Below are positions 34,246-43,316 of a DNA stretch of 61,610 bases, piece by piece (the stretch's first letter is position 1; every line of letters starts with the position of its first letter). The stretch spans positions 39,948 through 101,557 of the forward strand of contig DMSQ01000094.1 in the NCBI GenBank assembly GCA_003457135.1. Reading direction: 5' to 3'. A model generated the notes under the pieces. That model made no database searches and had not been told where the DNA came from. It saw only the letters and a program-made list of their open reading frames with translations. The stretch is from Prolixibacteraceae bacterium (lineage in GTDB: Bacteria; Bacteroidota; Bacteroidia; Bacteroidales; Prolixibacteraceae). The position numbers and the translations under genes were made by a program.

Positions 34246-34983
34246 ATGAAAAAACAAAAACTATTGAAAAAGACGTTTATTATAATGGTTATTGCTTTGC
34301 TACTATGCTTAAACGGCAAAGTGTACGCTCAACCCCAGTCAGGTGACTGGAAAGCCACAACAGCCTTTGGTGAATTTATATTCACAGTTAATTCTGCTGG
34401 TACTCACATAACCAAAATCACTTTCACTCTTGTAAACTATAAATGTGGGCCTATTACACAGAGTGGAAGCATGTCCATCTCATGGTCAGGAAGCGGTGTT
34501 CCCATCACTAATAATCAATTCATTATTGAAGATACTGAGAATACTTACTGGGGACCCATAAAAACGACTATCAACGGGACGTTTACCCAAACAGGAGACC
34601 AGGCTTCAGGAACATGGAGTAAGAATGTATTTGGAACAATCTGTTCTGGCAGTTGGGGTCCTATTGGTTCTTTAGTGTCAATAAAAGAAATAGTAAATAG
34701 CATGTTTTTACTAGCACAAAATTATCCAAATCCATTCAATCCGTTGACCACCATAAATTTCCAGGTTGTAAAATCAGCCCCTATAACCTTAAAAATATAT
34801 GATACAATTGGGAGAGAAGTCAGAACGCTGGTTGACGGTTTTTATGATGCAGGTAATTACAGTACTACATGGGATGGTCTTAATAATAATGGTCAGAAAG
34901 TAAATGCCGGCATCTATTTTTATTGCATGGAATCAATGGATTTTAAAGAAGTAAAAAAAGCTTTATTATTCGAATATAAATGA
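34246..34983 (+). CDS. Small secreted protein with T9SS sorting domain
   Basis: 245 residues. A signal peptide (about 1-28, KVYAQ) precedes a beta-rich domain (SGDWKATTAFGEFIFTV to GSWGPIGSLVS, about 30-145) that contains two Cys. The rest is a FlgD-like T9SS type A sorting domain with LAQNYPNPFNPLTTINFQV and TWDGLNNNGQKVNAGIYFY. A strong AAGGAG Shine-Dalgarno site lies 7 bases before the ATG, unlike most genes here. Together with the preceding propeller gene this suggests transfer from another lineage. Confidence 0.82.
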   Translation: MKKQKLLKKTFIIMVIALLLCLNGKVYAQPQSGDWKATTAFGEFIFTVNSAGTHITKITFTLVNYKCGPITQSGSMSISWSGSGVPITNNQFIIEDTENTYWGPIKTTINGTFTQTGDQASGTWSKNVFGTICSGSWGPIGSLVSIKEIVNSMFLLAQNYPNPFNPLTTINFQVVKSAPITLKIYDTIGREVRTLVDGFYDAGNYSTTWDGLNNNGQKVNAGIYFYCMESMDFKEVKKALLFEYK

Positions 34984-35066
34984 ACTGTTCCTTTCCTTTT
35001 ATGAACATTCAGGCTCTACTGAAACCGTAAAAATATAATATTCGGAACTGCCGGTTTTTTATTCCG

Positions 35067-37337
35067 TTATTGAGCATCCACCACGGCAATAGTTGTCATG
35101 TTTACGATTTCGCGCACCGAACATTCGGTTGGAACGACAAGTATCGGTTTGTTCATGCCCATCAGGATTGGGCCGACGACTTCAGCCCCGCCAATTTCGT
35201 ACATCATTTTGTAAGCGATATTTCCTGAAGTCAGATTTGGGAAAATGATCGTATTCACATCCCGGTTTTCTAAACGTGTAAATGGAAATTTTTGACTTCG
35301 AAGTTCTTTATTGAGTGCAAAATTCATCTGAATTTCACCGTCAACAATTAACTCCGGATGGTTTTGGTGCAGGTATGCCACCGATTGCCTCACACGGTCG
35401 AGTGTGCGGGTATGTTCCGATGATGGTACAGAACCAAAATTCGAGTACGATACCATAGCTATTACAGGTTCAATATTGAATTTTTTAACCTGATTAGCAG
35501 TCAATAAGGTCGTTTCGATCAGAGTCTGAACATCCGGATCAAGGTTAACAGTTGTATCGGCAAAGAAGAGAGGCCCACGCTTGGTCATGATAATATACAT
35601 GCTTGAAATATGATTGATGTTTGGCCTGGGGCCGATTAACCTCAGGGCCGGGCTCATTACATCGCCGTAATGGCTCGTTACACCCGATATCATAGCATCG
35701 GCCAATCCCGTATCAACCATCATGATGCCAAAATAATTGCGGTTAAATGTCAGTTCATAAGCTTCTTCCAGGTTAACACCTTTACGCTGGCGTTTTTTCC
35801 AGATCAGATCGGCAAAAGTCCTCCGCATTTCATTACTCACCATTGAGTGAGGATCGAAAACTGAAGTTCCATTTAAATCGAGATGGTTATCGGCAATGAG
35901 TTGTTTTATTTCTTCCACATTCCCCAATAAAATTGGAACTGCAATACCTTCGTGCAATACTTCGTTGGCAGCACGCAGAATCTTCAGGTTGTTGCCTTCA
36001 GCAAATACAATCCGCTTTGGGTTCTGTTTGGCTTTGATCACAATTCCATGAAACAACTGGTTATCCAGGCCAAGTCGCTGGCTTAATTCGAGCTTGTATT
36101 GGTTCCAGTCTTCAATTGGGTTACGGGCCACACCGCTGTCCATAGCTGCTTTGGCAACAGCAGGGGCCACGGTAGTAAGCAGCCTGGGGTCGAGCGGTTT
36201 AGGGATAATATAATCTTTCCCGAAAATCAGGTTCTGAACATTATAAGCCTTGCTCACACTTTCAGGCACTGCTTCTTTGGCCAAACCGGCAAGGGCGTAA
36301 ACTGCCGCAAGTTTCATTTCCTCATTGATGCAGGTAGCCCGTACGTCGAGAGCTCCACGGAAAATGTACGGGAATCCAAGTACATTATTCACCTGGTTCG
36401 GGTAATCCGAACGACCGGTTGCCATAATCAAATCGTCGCGCGACGACATGGCTTCGTCGTAGGATATTTCAGGATCAGGATTAGCCATCGCAAATACAAT
36501 GGGATTTTTAGCCATGGAACGAACCATTTCTTTCGTTACTACGTTGGCCTGCGATAAGCCAAGGAAGATGTCAGCCCCATTCAGTGCGTCAGCCAAAGTT
36601 TTCACATCGCGACCGGTAGCAAATTCAATTTTATATTTATTCAGGTCGGTGCGATCTTTCCGAAGTGCTCCTTTTGAATCGAGCATCACGATGTTTTCGC
36701 GCTTTGCACCGAGCGAAACAATCAGTTTGGTGCAGGCGATGGCCGATGCCCCGGCTCCATTGATGACAAGTTTGGCTTCACTTAGTTTCTTTCCTGAAAG
36801 CTCAAGCGAATTGATTATTCCTGCCGAAGAAATAATGGCAGTTCCGTGCTGATCGTCGTGCATCAGGGGGATTTGCAATTCACGTTTCAGCCTTTCTTCG
36901 ATTTCAAAACATTCCGGAGCTTTAATATCTTCGAGATTGATTCCACCGAAGGTAACCGCAATATTTTTGACCGTCTCCACAAATTGGTCAATGTCTTTGG
37001 TGTCCACTTCGATATCGAAAACATCAATGTCGGCAAATATCTTGAACAGAAAGCCTTTGCCTTCCATAACAGGTTTGCCGGCTCCAGCCCCAATGTCGCC
37101 CAATCCAAGCACGGCTGTTCCGTTGGAAATAACTGCTACCAGGTTTCCTTTGGAAGTATATTTATAGATATCATCAAAGTTTTTATTGATTTCCAGACAA
37201 GGAAAAGCGACTCCGGGCGAATACGCCAGTGAAAGGTCGCGTTGGGTAGTGTGAGGTTTTGTGGTTACAACTTCCAGTTTTCCGGGACGGCCTTCGAAGT
37301 GATAGCGCAGGGCGTCTTCTTTCGTTATTTTAGCCAT
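35067..37337 (-). CDS. maeB: NADP-dependent malic enzyme (MaeB type)
   Basis: 756 residues from MAKITKEDAL at 37337. The malic enzyme domain (about 1-425) contains DLSLAYSPGVAFPC, GNLVAVISNGTAVLGLGDIG, LMHDDQHGTAII and the NAD(P) fold KLVINGAGASAIAC. The C-terminal ~330 residues form a phosphotransacetylase-like regulatory domain (GVTSHYGDVMSPALR, VIAMVSYSNFGSV). The enzyme decarboxylates malate to pyruvate and produces NADPH; the C-terminal domain senses acetyl-CoA in related proteins. It is monocistronic. Confidence 0.95.
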   Translation of the reverse strand: MAKITKEDALRYHFEGRPGKLEVVTTKPHTTQRDLSLAYSPGVAFPCLEINKNFDDIYKYTSKGNLVAVISNGTAVLGLGDIGAGAGKPVMEGKGFLFKIFADIDVFDIEVDTKDIDQFVETVKNIAVTFGGINLEDIKAPECFEIEERLKRELQIPLMHDDQHGTAIISSAGIINSLELSGKKLSEAKLVINGAGASAIACTKLIVSLGAKRENIVMLDSKGALRKDRTDLNKYKIEFATGRDVKTLADALNGADIFLGLSQANVVTKEMVRSMAKNPIVFAMANPDPEISYDEAMSSRDDLIMATGRSDYPNQVNNVLGFPYIFRGALDVRATCINEEMKLAAVYALAGLAKEAVPESVSKAYNVQNLIFGKDYIIPKPLDPRLLTTVAPAVAKAAMDSGVARNPIEDWNQYKLELSQRLGLDNQLFHGIVIKAKQNPKRIVFAEGNNLKILRAANEVLHEGIAVPILLGNVEEIKQLIADNHLDLNGTSVFDPHSMVSNEMRRTFADLIWKKRQRKGVNLEEAYELTFNRNYFGIMMVDTGLADAMISGVTSHYGDVMSPALRLIGPRPNINHISSMYIIMTKRGPLFFADTTVNLDPDVQTLIETTLLTANQVKKFNIEPVIAMVSYSNFGSVPSSEHTRTLDRVRQSVAYLHQNHPELIVDGEIQMNFALNKELRSQKFPFTRLENRDVNTIIFPNLTSGNIAYKMMYEIGGAEVVGPILMGMNKPILVVPTECSVREIVNMTTIAVVDAQ

Positions 37338-37710
37338 GATAATCAGTTTTAAAAATTTTAGGTAGGGTACCAAAATGACTAATAAAGTAGCGGCAAAATC
37401 TATGAATATACTATGACAAGATTCATGAATGTGAATAAACTTGGTTTATTTTCAAACGATTGAGGTTTATTCTCTGAGGTTAGCCAATGACCAAAAGCTG
37501 TTCAGGTTTGATCACTTCACTTATTTCGTCAAGGTATTGTTCGTATCGGTTGATGAATTCGATGGATTCCATTTTGGAATAGATTGGCTATGATTTGAGC
37601 TAAGAAAATCACAAATCATGATTAGATTCAAATAAAGGTCGGTGTGAATTAACGCCAACCTTCCTTTAAAAGGCCTAAAATCTCAAATTGTTGGCAAAAA
37701 TTTTGGCAAA
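37338..37710. other. Intergenic region upstream of maeB, no confident gene
   Basis: About 370 bases. The only coding candidate is a 30-codon minus-strand ORF at 37480-37572 (MESIEFINRYEQ start). It has no recognised similarity and may be a fragment or noise. No repeat or operator was found. Confidence 0.5.
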
Positions 37711-37747
37711 AATAAAAAACCACCTACAAATTAATCGTAAGTGGTTG
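37711..37747 (-). terminator. Terminator after tRNA-Gln genes
   Basis: AACCACCTAC at the left and GTAAGTGGTT at the right form a stem with one mismatch. On the minus strand it is followed by a T-rich tract. Confidence 0.65.
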
Positions 37748-37755
37748 AATTTCAG

Positions 37756-37828
37756 TTGTCCTGTCAGGTCTCGAACCTGAACTCTTCTGATCCAGAATCA
37801 GACGTGTTGCCAATTACACCACAGGACA
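37756..37828 (-). tRNA. tRNA-Gln (CUG)
   Basis: Minus-strand cloverleaf: acceptor TGTCCTG/CAGGACA, D-arm with GTAATTGGCAACAC, anticodon stem TCTGA/TCAGA around the loop TTCTGGA giving anticodon CTG, and T-arm CAGG-TTCGAGA-CCTG. No CCA is encoded. Confidence 0.95.
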
Positions 37829-37880
37829 ATTTTATTGGTTGAATCAATTTGATTTGCTCAAGCTGAACTTCATTGAATTG

Positions 37881-37953
37881 TTGACCTGCCAAGGCTCGAA
37901 CTTGGACTCTACTGAACCAAAATCAGTTGTGTTGCCAATTACACCACAGGTCA
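37881..37953 (-). tRNA. tRNA-Gln (UUG)
   Basis: Minus-strand cloverleaf: acceptor TGACCTG/CAGGTCA, D-arm GTAATTGGCAACAC, anticodon stem ACTGA/TCAGT around TTTTGGT giving anticodon TTG, and T-arm CCAAG-TTCGAGC-CTTGG. It precedes the CUG isoacceptor by about 50 bases and is probably co-transcribed with it. All stems pair, so it is intact. Confidence 0.95.
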
Positions 37954-38119
37954 ATCCTTAGTTGTCTTTTCTTTAAAGACGGTGCAAAAATATAAAAATT
38001 ATTTTTTCAGGGCCTGTTTTGAGTGTAATTTTTCGAATTACCGGAGTGTTTGTTTATACTTCGCGATCAACCAATCAGTTCCCCGGCCATTAAGGTTTAG
38101 GGTTCAGGTAATTGACAAA

Positions 38120-38647
38120 TCAAAGTTGCGGAAGTGCCCTTAGTCTATGAATTAATTTTCGGCCTCTTGATGCTATTCCTGCCGTTCCGTGAAATTCAAT
38201 CTCTTGTTCAATCAGTTCGATCAGTTCTCCTGAAAAATCAGGTTCTTTTTGGGCAATGTTGAACAGTATTTGCATCGCATGAACCCGCACTGCGACGGGA
38301 AGTGATGCATTCATAAACACCGGGATGCAGTAATTCAGTAATACAGCCATTGTTTCTTCCGGAATATCATGCTCACTGATCAGTTTCAGAAGGTGCCTCT
38401 TTTTACTGTTGTTTTGAGTTCTCAGTAAAAATTCGGTCAAAACAGGGAAATAAGGAATTACAAGTTCCGGATGCTTCTCATGAATCTTATCCACCATCCA
38501 CATTGCCCGCCAGTTTTCAGGCTGGCTATCGTCCAATGCTTTGGACATGATCAGATCGAGGTATTCCGGGTAGTCAGCGATATACCGTACCATCAATGCC
38601 AGATTTTCCCACGATTGAATCAATGTCCGGATCTCATTTTCAGTCAT
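38120..38647 (-). CDS. HEAT-repeat-like helical protein of unknown function
   Basis: 175 residues from ATG at 38647; the TTG at 38671 is less likely. The sequence is all-helical with repeating hydrophobic positions (NWRAMWMVDKIHEKHPELVI, KRHLLKLISEHDIPEETMAV, VRVHAMQILFNIAQKEPDF), as in HEAT/adaptin-like repeats. No catalytic motif or signal is visible. A protein-binding scaffold is the most that can be inferred. A -7 box TAATTTTG lies at 38692-38699 on the minus strand. Confidence 0.7.
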   Translation of the reverse strand: MTENEIRTLIQSWENLALMVRYIADYPEYLDLIMSKALDDSQPENWRAMWMVDKIHEKHPELVIPYFPVLTEFLLRTQNNSKKRHLLKLISEHDIPEETMAVLLNYCIPVFMNASLPVAVRVHAMQILFNIAQKEPDFSGELIELIEQEIEFHGTAGIASRGRKLIHRLRALPQL

Positions 38648-38691
38648 TTCGCAAAATCTTTTTTCGTGCAATAAATATAAACGAACTTTGG

Positions 38692-38699
38692 CAAAATTA
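38692..38699 (-). promoter_or_regulatory. -7 box of the HEAT-like gene
   Basis: TAATTTTG on the minus strand, about 45 bases before the ATG, a full match to TAnnTTTG. Confidence 0.4.
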
Positions 38700-38816
38700 G
38701 GGGAAGATAATCCCTTTTTCCTGATTCGTTTTCCGGAAATTGATTGACTAATTTCTAATTTCTCTTTCCCTTTTTCTTATCAAAAATTCACCTTCTTTAC
38801 TCCCAGATTTTAAACG

Positions 38817-38976
38817 ATGACAATGATTGAAGTTTGTTGCTCAATTATCCTAAAAGGTTCGAAAATACTGGCAGTTCAGTGGGGGACTGAAAGCAGTCAT
38901 CCGTGGAAATGGGAATTTCCCGGAGGTAAAATTCAGGTTGATGAGACGGCTGAACAATGTATTGTTCGGGAGATTT
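38817..38976 (+). pseudogene. Truncated Nudix hydrolase (MutT-like)
   Basis: The first ~53 codons encode a MutT-like start: CSIILKGSKILAVQWG and WEFPGGKIQVDETAEQCIVREI. This is the first half of the Nudix box GX5EX7REUXEEXGU. The EExGU half with the metal-binding glutamates is gone, because the frame runs into the 3' end of the convergent membrane-protein gene at about 38974. The ORF continues to 39080 over unrelated antisense sequence. The enzyme would be inactive. Confidence 0.82.
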
Positions 38977-39484
38977 ATTTCACCAGATTCGGGAAAATAA
39001 GGGCAAAAGCAACAAAAACTGCTGTCCAGCTAAGGATGGATAAAACCATGTATGACATGGCAAATTTATGTTTGGAGTAGTATTTATTGAGCAAAAATGC
39101 GCCAATGGGGATGCTTAAAATTACAGGAGATAAAATAATAATTCCGGGTAAGCCAAATTTAGCACGGAACCTGGCAATAAACCGGTTCCTTTTTGAGAAA
39201 ACCCGCTCGCCGGTGATACTAATCCGCCATAATACCAGTTGACGATATTTTATACGAAATGAAATTGGAGCGTATTTCCGGAGAAATGTTTTAACGTGAT
39301 GAAATTGCCTGATGGCAAAACCACTGAAATGGTAGAAAAAGAATAATCCGGCGATTCCTCCCAGGGTAACTGAAATTAATGTTTGCTCAAAGTTTAACCC
39401 GATGAGTAAGGCAAATGGAAATGTAAATACATACTTTACAGTTGCCAATAAAAAAACCTGAATGATTTTTAAAACCGCGATCAT
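38975..39484 (-). CDS. Integral membrane protein, possibly small-multidrug-export-like
   Basis: 169 residues with about four hydrophobic helices (about 3-25, 34-55, 110-132, 142-165) and a basic central loop (FRIKYRQLVLWR, FSKRNRFIARFRAKFG). FGLPGIIILSPVILSIPIGA resembles the Sm_multidrug_ex family, but that name is tentative. Its 3' end coincides with the break point of the truncated Nudix gene, so a deletion brought the two together. Confidence 0.65.
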   Translation of the reverse strand: MIAVLKIIQVFLLATVKYVFTFPFALLIGLNFEQTLISVTLGGIAGLFFFYHFSGFAIRQFHHVKTFLRKYAPISFRIKYRQLVLWRISITGERVFSKRNRFIARFRAKFGLPGIIILSPVILSIPIGAFLLNKYYSKHKFAMSYMVLSILSWTAVFVAFALIFPNLVK

Positions 39485-39685
39485 AATCTTCTCCGCCTCC
39501 TGAATTTTCAGAATAGAACGACAAATGTCGGTAAAATGTTGTTACGTTATTCATATATGTACCTGAATTTTAATTTAATTTAGGATTTTTAAGTTATAAA
39601 TTACAAATTCTAAAAGGATAGCATTACTTTTAGGGCATTCATAACAAGTTCCGAATACCATGTTAAACTCCCTAAAAAGAATAAA

Positions 39686-40285
39686 ATGAGAACATTTGTC
39701 CTGATTGCCTTTATTGTCGCTTGCGCCATACTTGCCAAAGCACAAAATCCTGCCGAATCGTTGTTCAACAGTAAAAATCTGGATGGCTGGAAAATATACG
39801 GCACCGAAAAATGGTTCGTCGAAGACGGTTTGTTGGTGTGCGAAAGCGGACCAGACAAGAAATACGGCTACCTTGCCACCGAAAAATGGTACGATAATTT
39901 TGTACTTGAACTCGAATTCAAACAGGAAGCAAACGGAAACAGCGGTGTGTTTTTTCGTTCGACCATTGATGGCACAAAAATTAAGGGCTGGCAGGTCGAG
40001 GTTGCCCCACCAAATCACGACACCGGTGGAATTTACGAATCGTATGGCCGGGGTTGGCTACACCAGATTCCCGACATTCAGGAAGGCTTCCTGAAAATGG
40101 GGGAATGGAACAAAATGAAAATCCAGGTTGTTGGAAACCGGGTTCAAACATGGCTAAACGGCCATCAGATGACTGACCTTTCTGATGATAAAATTGGCGA
40201 AGGCAAAGGCTCCATTGCCCTTCAGATTCATGATGGCGGTGGCATTAAAGTAAGTTGGAGAAATATGGTCATTCAGGAATTATAA
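39686..40285 (+). CDS. Secreted DUF1080 (3-keto-disaccharide hydrolase) family protein
   Basis: 199 residues. A signal peptide (1-19, ILAKAQ) is followed by one DUF1080 concanavalin-like domain: SLFNSKNLDGWKIYG, FVLELEFKQEANGNSGVFFR, GWQVEVAPPNHDTGGIYE, EWNKMKIQVVGNRVQTWLNG, GSIALQIHDGGGIKVSWRNM. Family members hydrolyse 3-keto-glycosides or bind glycans. Periplasmic or outer-membrane location is expected. It ends next to a family 4 repeat. Confidence 0.9.
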   Translation: MRTFVLIAFIVACAILAKAQNPAESLFNSKNLDGWKIYGTEKWFVEDGLLVCESGPDKKYGYLATEKWYDNFVLELEFKQEANGNSGVFFRSTIDGTKIKGWQVEVAPPNHDTGGIYESYGRGWLHQIPDIQEGFLKMGEWNKMKIQVVGNRVQTWLNGHQMTDLSDDKIGEGKGSIALQIHDGGGIKVSWRNMVIQEL

Positions 40286-40312
40286 CGCTCCTCCCGACCT
40301 TTTAAGCCCCTT

Positions 40313-40368
40313 CCCCAACCCTTCCCCAAAAGGGAAGGGAGTTCGATCATAAAAGTTCTGAAAATTTT
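40313..40368 (-). repeat. G/C-rich repeat (family 4), copy 5, with conserved flank
   Basis: Read on the minus strand: TTCAGAACT, a short spacer, AACTCCCTTCCC, then GGGGAAGGGTTGGGGAAGGG. It matches copy 2 at 7944-8022 beyond the palindrome itself. Confidence 0.65.
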
Positions 40369-40440
40369 AGCAATTAACTGAGGATCGTACAAAAGGTGTT
40401 TTGGATGTTCGTAAAAAGCAAGAATACACGAGTGCCGGTT

Positions 40441-40476
40441 CCTTCTCCCCTCCTTGTGGAGGGGTTGGGGGAGTCT
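40441..40476. repeat. G/C-rich repeat (family 4), copy 6
   Basis: CCTTCTCCCCTCCTTGTGGA then GGGGTTGGGGGAG. It ends 2 bases before the dgt stop codon and could terminate dgt. Confidence 0.65.
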
Positions 40477-40477
40477 T

Positions 40478-41815
40478 CTAAACTCCCGGAATATTAATTC
40501 CCTTTATTTTTCGGTATAAATCGAGTGCATACAGATCTGTCATACCTGAAACAAAATCAACAACTGCCTGTACTTTTTCGTAAGTTGACTCATGATTTCC
40601 TCCATATTGATCGGGTATGAGCCGGATCAGTTTTTTTGAAAATCCTTCCTTCGGGCTTAAAACAGCTTCAATAAAAACTTCGAGTAAGGTGCCGATGATC
40701 TGGTAGCCCGAAATCTCAATTTCAATGACCGACCGGTCGTTGTAAATATTCCTGATGCTGACCTCTTTAATTTCTTTGATGGCAGCCAGCGAACCTGGAG
40801 GAACATGATTGATCAGCGCTTTCTGAAATCTTCCGGATAAAATATCATCCTGCATTTTCCAAAAAACATCTACACATTGCTTCACCAGTTTTCCAATCAC
40901 ACTGGCCCGCAAATAGGCAATCTGTTCGTTCGGGTCGGCCACCAGGTTAAGCGTTTCTTCAATCCGTCCGATTTGTTTTTGTTCAGTCTGAGGGTCAAAA
41001 AATCTCATAAACAATGGTCGTGTTTGCTCATAAGAGTGGATTTTCAGTTTGTGGGCATCTTCAAGGTCCATGAGCTGATAACAAATATCATCGGCAGCTT
41101 CGACCAGAAAAACCAACGGATGCCTGATGTATTTCACTGTATTTTCATTGGTTTGAAATAATCCAAGTTCATTGGCAATGTTTGCAAAAATTGTTTTTTC
41201 GGATTGGAAGAAACCGAATTTGGGCTTTTCAGTCAGCATGGATTCGTAAGGATATTTGACGATGGATGCCAGAGTGGTATAGGTCAGTGCAAAACCCCCT
41301 GCGCGCCGCCCGTTAAACTGATGGCTCAACAACCTGAAGGCATTAGCATTTCCGTCGAACTGCGCAAAATCTTTCCATTCGGCTTCACTGAGTTCATTCC
41401 TGAACCTGAGATCAGTGTTTTTTTTGAAAAACTGGGCAATGGCATCTTCTCCGGAATGGCCAAAAGGCGGATTTCCCATGTCGTGGGCCAGACATGCTGC
41501 TGATACCACTGAACCTATTTCCTGAAAAAGCGGGTTTTCAATTTCCATTTTTTCGCTTTCGGCTTTTTCAACAAACATGCTTCCCAATGAGCGTCCAACA
41601 CTGGCAACTTCCAGGCTGTGGGTCAATCGGTTGTGCACAAAAACACTTCCCGGAAGCGGAAAAACCTGTGTTTTATTTTGCATTCTGCGGAAAGGAGATG
41701 AAAAAATAATGCGGTCGTAGTCTCGCTGAAACTGTGTCCGGCTATGTTTGATATCGTTGTTCAAAAGTTCTTCCTGTCCCAATCGGGTGGTTGATATGAT
41801 TTGATTCCAGTTCAT
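40478..41815 (-). CDS. dgt: Deoxyguanosinetriphosphate triphosphohydrolase-like HD protein
   Basis: 445 residues. It hydrolyses dNTPs (dGTP in the type enzyme) to the nucleoside and triphosphate. The HD metal site is visible: H66 in RLTHSLEVASVGRSLG, H111-D112 in AACLAHDMGNPPFGHSGEDA, and D in VEAADDICYQLMDLEDAHK. RRMQNKTQVFPL near the N-terminus is typical. It starts 12 bases after the YgjP-like protease gene, so the two form an operon. Confidence 0.93.
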   Translation of the reverse strand: MNWNQIISTTRLGQEELLNNDIKHSRTQFQRDYDRIIFSSPFRRMQNKTQVFPLPGSVFVHNRLTHSLEVASVGRSLGSMFVEKAESEKMEIENPLFQEIGSVVSAACLAHDMGNPPFGHSGEDAIAQFFKKNTDLRFRNELSEAEWKDFAQFDGNANAFRLLSHQFNGRRAGGFALTYTTLASIVKYPYESMLTEKPKFGFFQSEKTIFANIANELGLFQTNENTVKYIRHPLVFLVEAADDICYQLMDLEDAHKLKIHSYEQTRPLFMRFFDPQTEQKQIGRIEETLNLVADPNEQIAYLRASVIGKLVKQCVDVFWKMQDDILSGRFQKALINHVPPGSLAAIKEIKEVSIRNIYNDRSVIEIEISGYQIIGTLLEVFIEAVLSPKEGFSKKLIRLIPDQYGGNHESTYEKVQAVVDFVSGMTDLYALDLYRKIKGINIPGV

Positions 41816-41827
41816 TCAGAAATTGTT

Positions 41828-42538
41828 TTAAAAAGTTTGAGTCCGGTAGTTGTTCATTTCCTTGTCCGCTTTTCGGGCATTCGGATAACATTGTTCGAGC
41901 AACAACCAGAATTTTTCGCCATGATTTTTCACAACCGTATGAGCAAGTTCGTGCAGAAGTACATAGTCGGTCAGATGTTCCGGAACCCGCATCAGGTGCA
42001 GGTTCAGGTTAATGTTGTTGGCCGACGAGCAGCTTCCCCATCGGGTTGATGCGTTTTTAATAGTCACGTTCTGATAGTTAAAATTGTGTTTGTCGGCCAG
42101 TTCCTTCAGTCGTTCAGGAAGGTAAATTTTCGCTTCCCGGCGCATCACTTCAATCAGCGTCTTTTTGATAAATTCCTGAACTTTGGGTTGCTGATGATTT
42201 ACATTTTCAGGAATGAAAATCTGAATGATGCCATTTCCAACCCGGTTGTAAACTTTATCAGTATTGCCTTTAGTAATTGCCAGCTTGTGAAACCTGGTTT
42301 TAAAACAACTTTCGGGTGCAAACAAAGTCAAATCAGCGCGGGTCTTTGATTGATGCTTAAGTATCCAGTTGGTCTTTGATTCAGCAAACCGGATTGCATC
42401 GCGGTACAATACTGAAGGTGGCATAGAAACTACAATTTCGCCGTCCGATTTCACCTTCAGGCGAATTCTTCTTGATCGTTTGTTAATTGTGAACGAAACT
42501 TGTCCGACTTGTTCAATATTTATGTATTTTGTACTCAT
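41828..42538 (-). CDS. YgjP-like (DUF45) zinc metallopeptidase
   Basis: 236 residues. The zinc site HELAH is at 196-200, with H206 in KNHGEKFW as a further ligand, and the family signature STRWGSCSS lies upstream. Members of this SprT/wss1-related group are predicted cytosolic proteases, and YgjP has been linked to nucleotide hydrolase partners. The pairing with dgt here is consistent with a nucleotide-metabolism link, but that is inference. Confidence 0.9.
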   Translation of the reverse strand: MSTKYINIEQVGQVSFTINKRSRRIRLKVKSDGEIVVSMPPSVLYRDAIRFAESKTNWILKHQSKTRADLTLFAPESCFKTRFHKLAITKGNTDKVYNRVGNGIIQIFIPENVNHQQPKVQEFIKKTLIEVMRREAKIYLPERLKELADKHNFNYQNVTIKNASTRWGSCSSANNINLNLHLMRVPEHLTDYVLLHELAHTVVKNHGEKFWLLLEQCYPNARKADKEMNNYRTQTF

Positions 42539-42591
42539 TCAATATTTCAGGAATATTTTGCTAAAGTAATCAAACCAAAAAGACTAATGAT

Positions 42592-43296
42592 ATGAAACAG
42601 AACAAACGATTTGAAGTTTTTGGAACCTTAACAAAAACCGAAACGGTTTTTACAATAGACCAAAAAATTCTTCCCGGCACTTTAGTTTTTGAAGCCCTGA
42701 AACCTTTTCCGGGTTATTATTCCGATTCACCAACAGGAGCTAAGCCGGTATATATGTATCTGGCCCTTGAAGAGCAATATGAGCTTGAAGATATTCTGCG
42801 GGCATCGCAAAGTGTTCAACTTGAGTTTGATATGCGTTTCGATGCGGGAAAGGGTTTTCTTCAGGTTTTTGATACAAAATATAACGTTTTGCGGGTAAGG
42901 CATTTAAAAGATTATAACTTGCTCGAAAAGCTTCAACGATCATTCTCCGAAAATGGGATTCATTTTTTGCACAAGTCGAAAAAATACAAGGACGAATTGG
43001 TGAAAATCAGAATCATCAAGTTTTTTGCCCTGGAAGAAATTGCTGAAAAGATTTATCAGGATAGTCGCGAAAAAAATCATGCTTACTTCGAAATTCCTCG
43101 CCACCTGAAATGGGAAGAGTTTGAGTCTATTACCAAAAAGGTGAAATACAATTGGGTAGAAAGTAAATTTGATGCCGCATTGGCTTCATTTTATTATGAT
43201 GGTGAATTGCACGAAGTGATCCGTATTTATTCTGATAAAATTGGACTTGAATATTTGATTGAATTGCACAAACTCTATCTTGAGAAAATGAAATAA
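42592..43296 (+). CDS. Conserved hypothetical protein
   Basis: 234 residues, soluble, without signal or membrane segments. The N-terminal half is beta-rich (VFTIDQKILPGTLVFEALKP) and the C-terminal half helical (DELVKIRIIKFFALEEIAEK). I do not recognise the family. It may be a Bacteroidota-specific protein. It precedes the fucosidase gene by 20 bases and may share its transcript. Confidence 0.65.
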   Translation: MKQNKRFEVFGTLTKTETVFTIDQKILPGTLVFEALKPFPGYYSDSPTGAKPVYMYLALEEQYELEDILRASQSVQLEFDMRFDAGKGFLQVFDTKYNVLRVRHLKDYNLLEKLQRSFSENGIHFLHKSKKYKDELVKIRIIKFFALEEIAEKIYQDSREKNHAYFEIPRHLKWEEFESITKKVKYNWVESKFDAALASFYYDGELHEVIRIYSDKIGLEYLIELHKLYLEKMK

Positions 43297-43316
43297 TTGA
43301 AATTAAACTGAATCAA

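Noticed and set aside
37480..37572. 30-codon minus-strand ORF near the tRNA genes
   Set aside because: The composition is plausible but there is no recognised similarity, promoter or ribosome site; kept only as a note.
37881..37953. Second tRNA-like sequence suspected to be a degenerate copy or attachment-site remnant
   Set aside because: All stems pair and the anticodon is UUG, so it is a normal tRNA-Gln isoacceptor; no integrase or duplicated tRNA end was seen.
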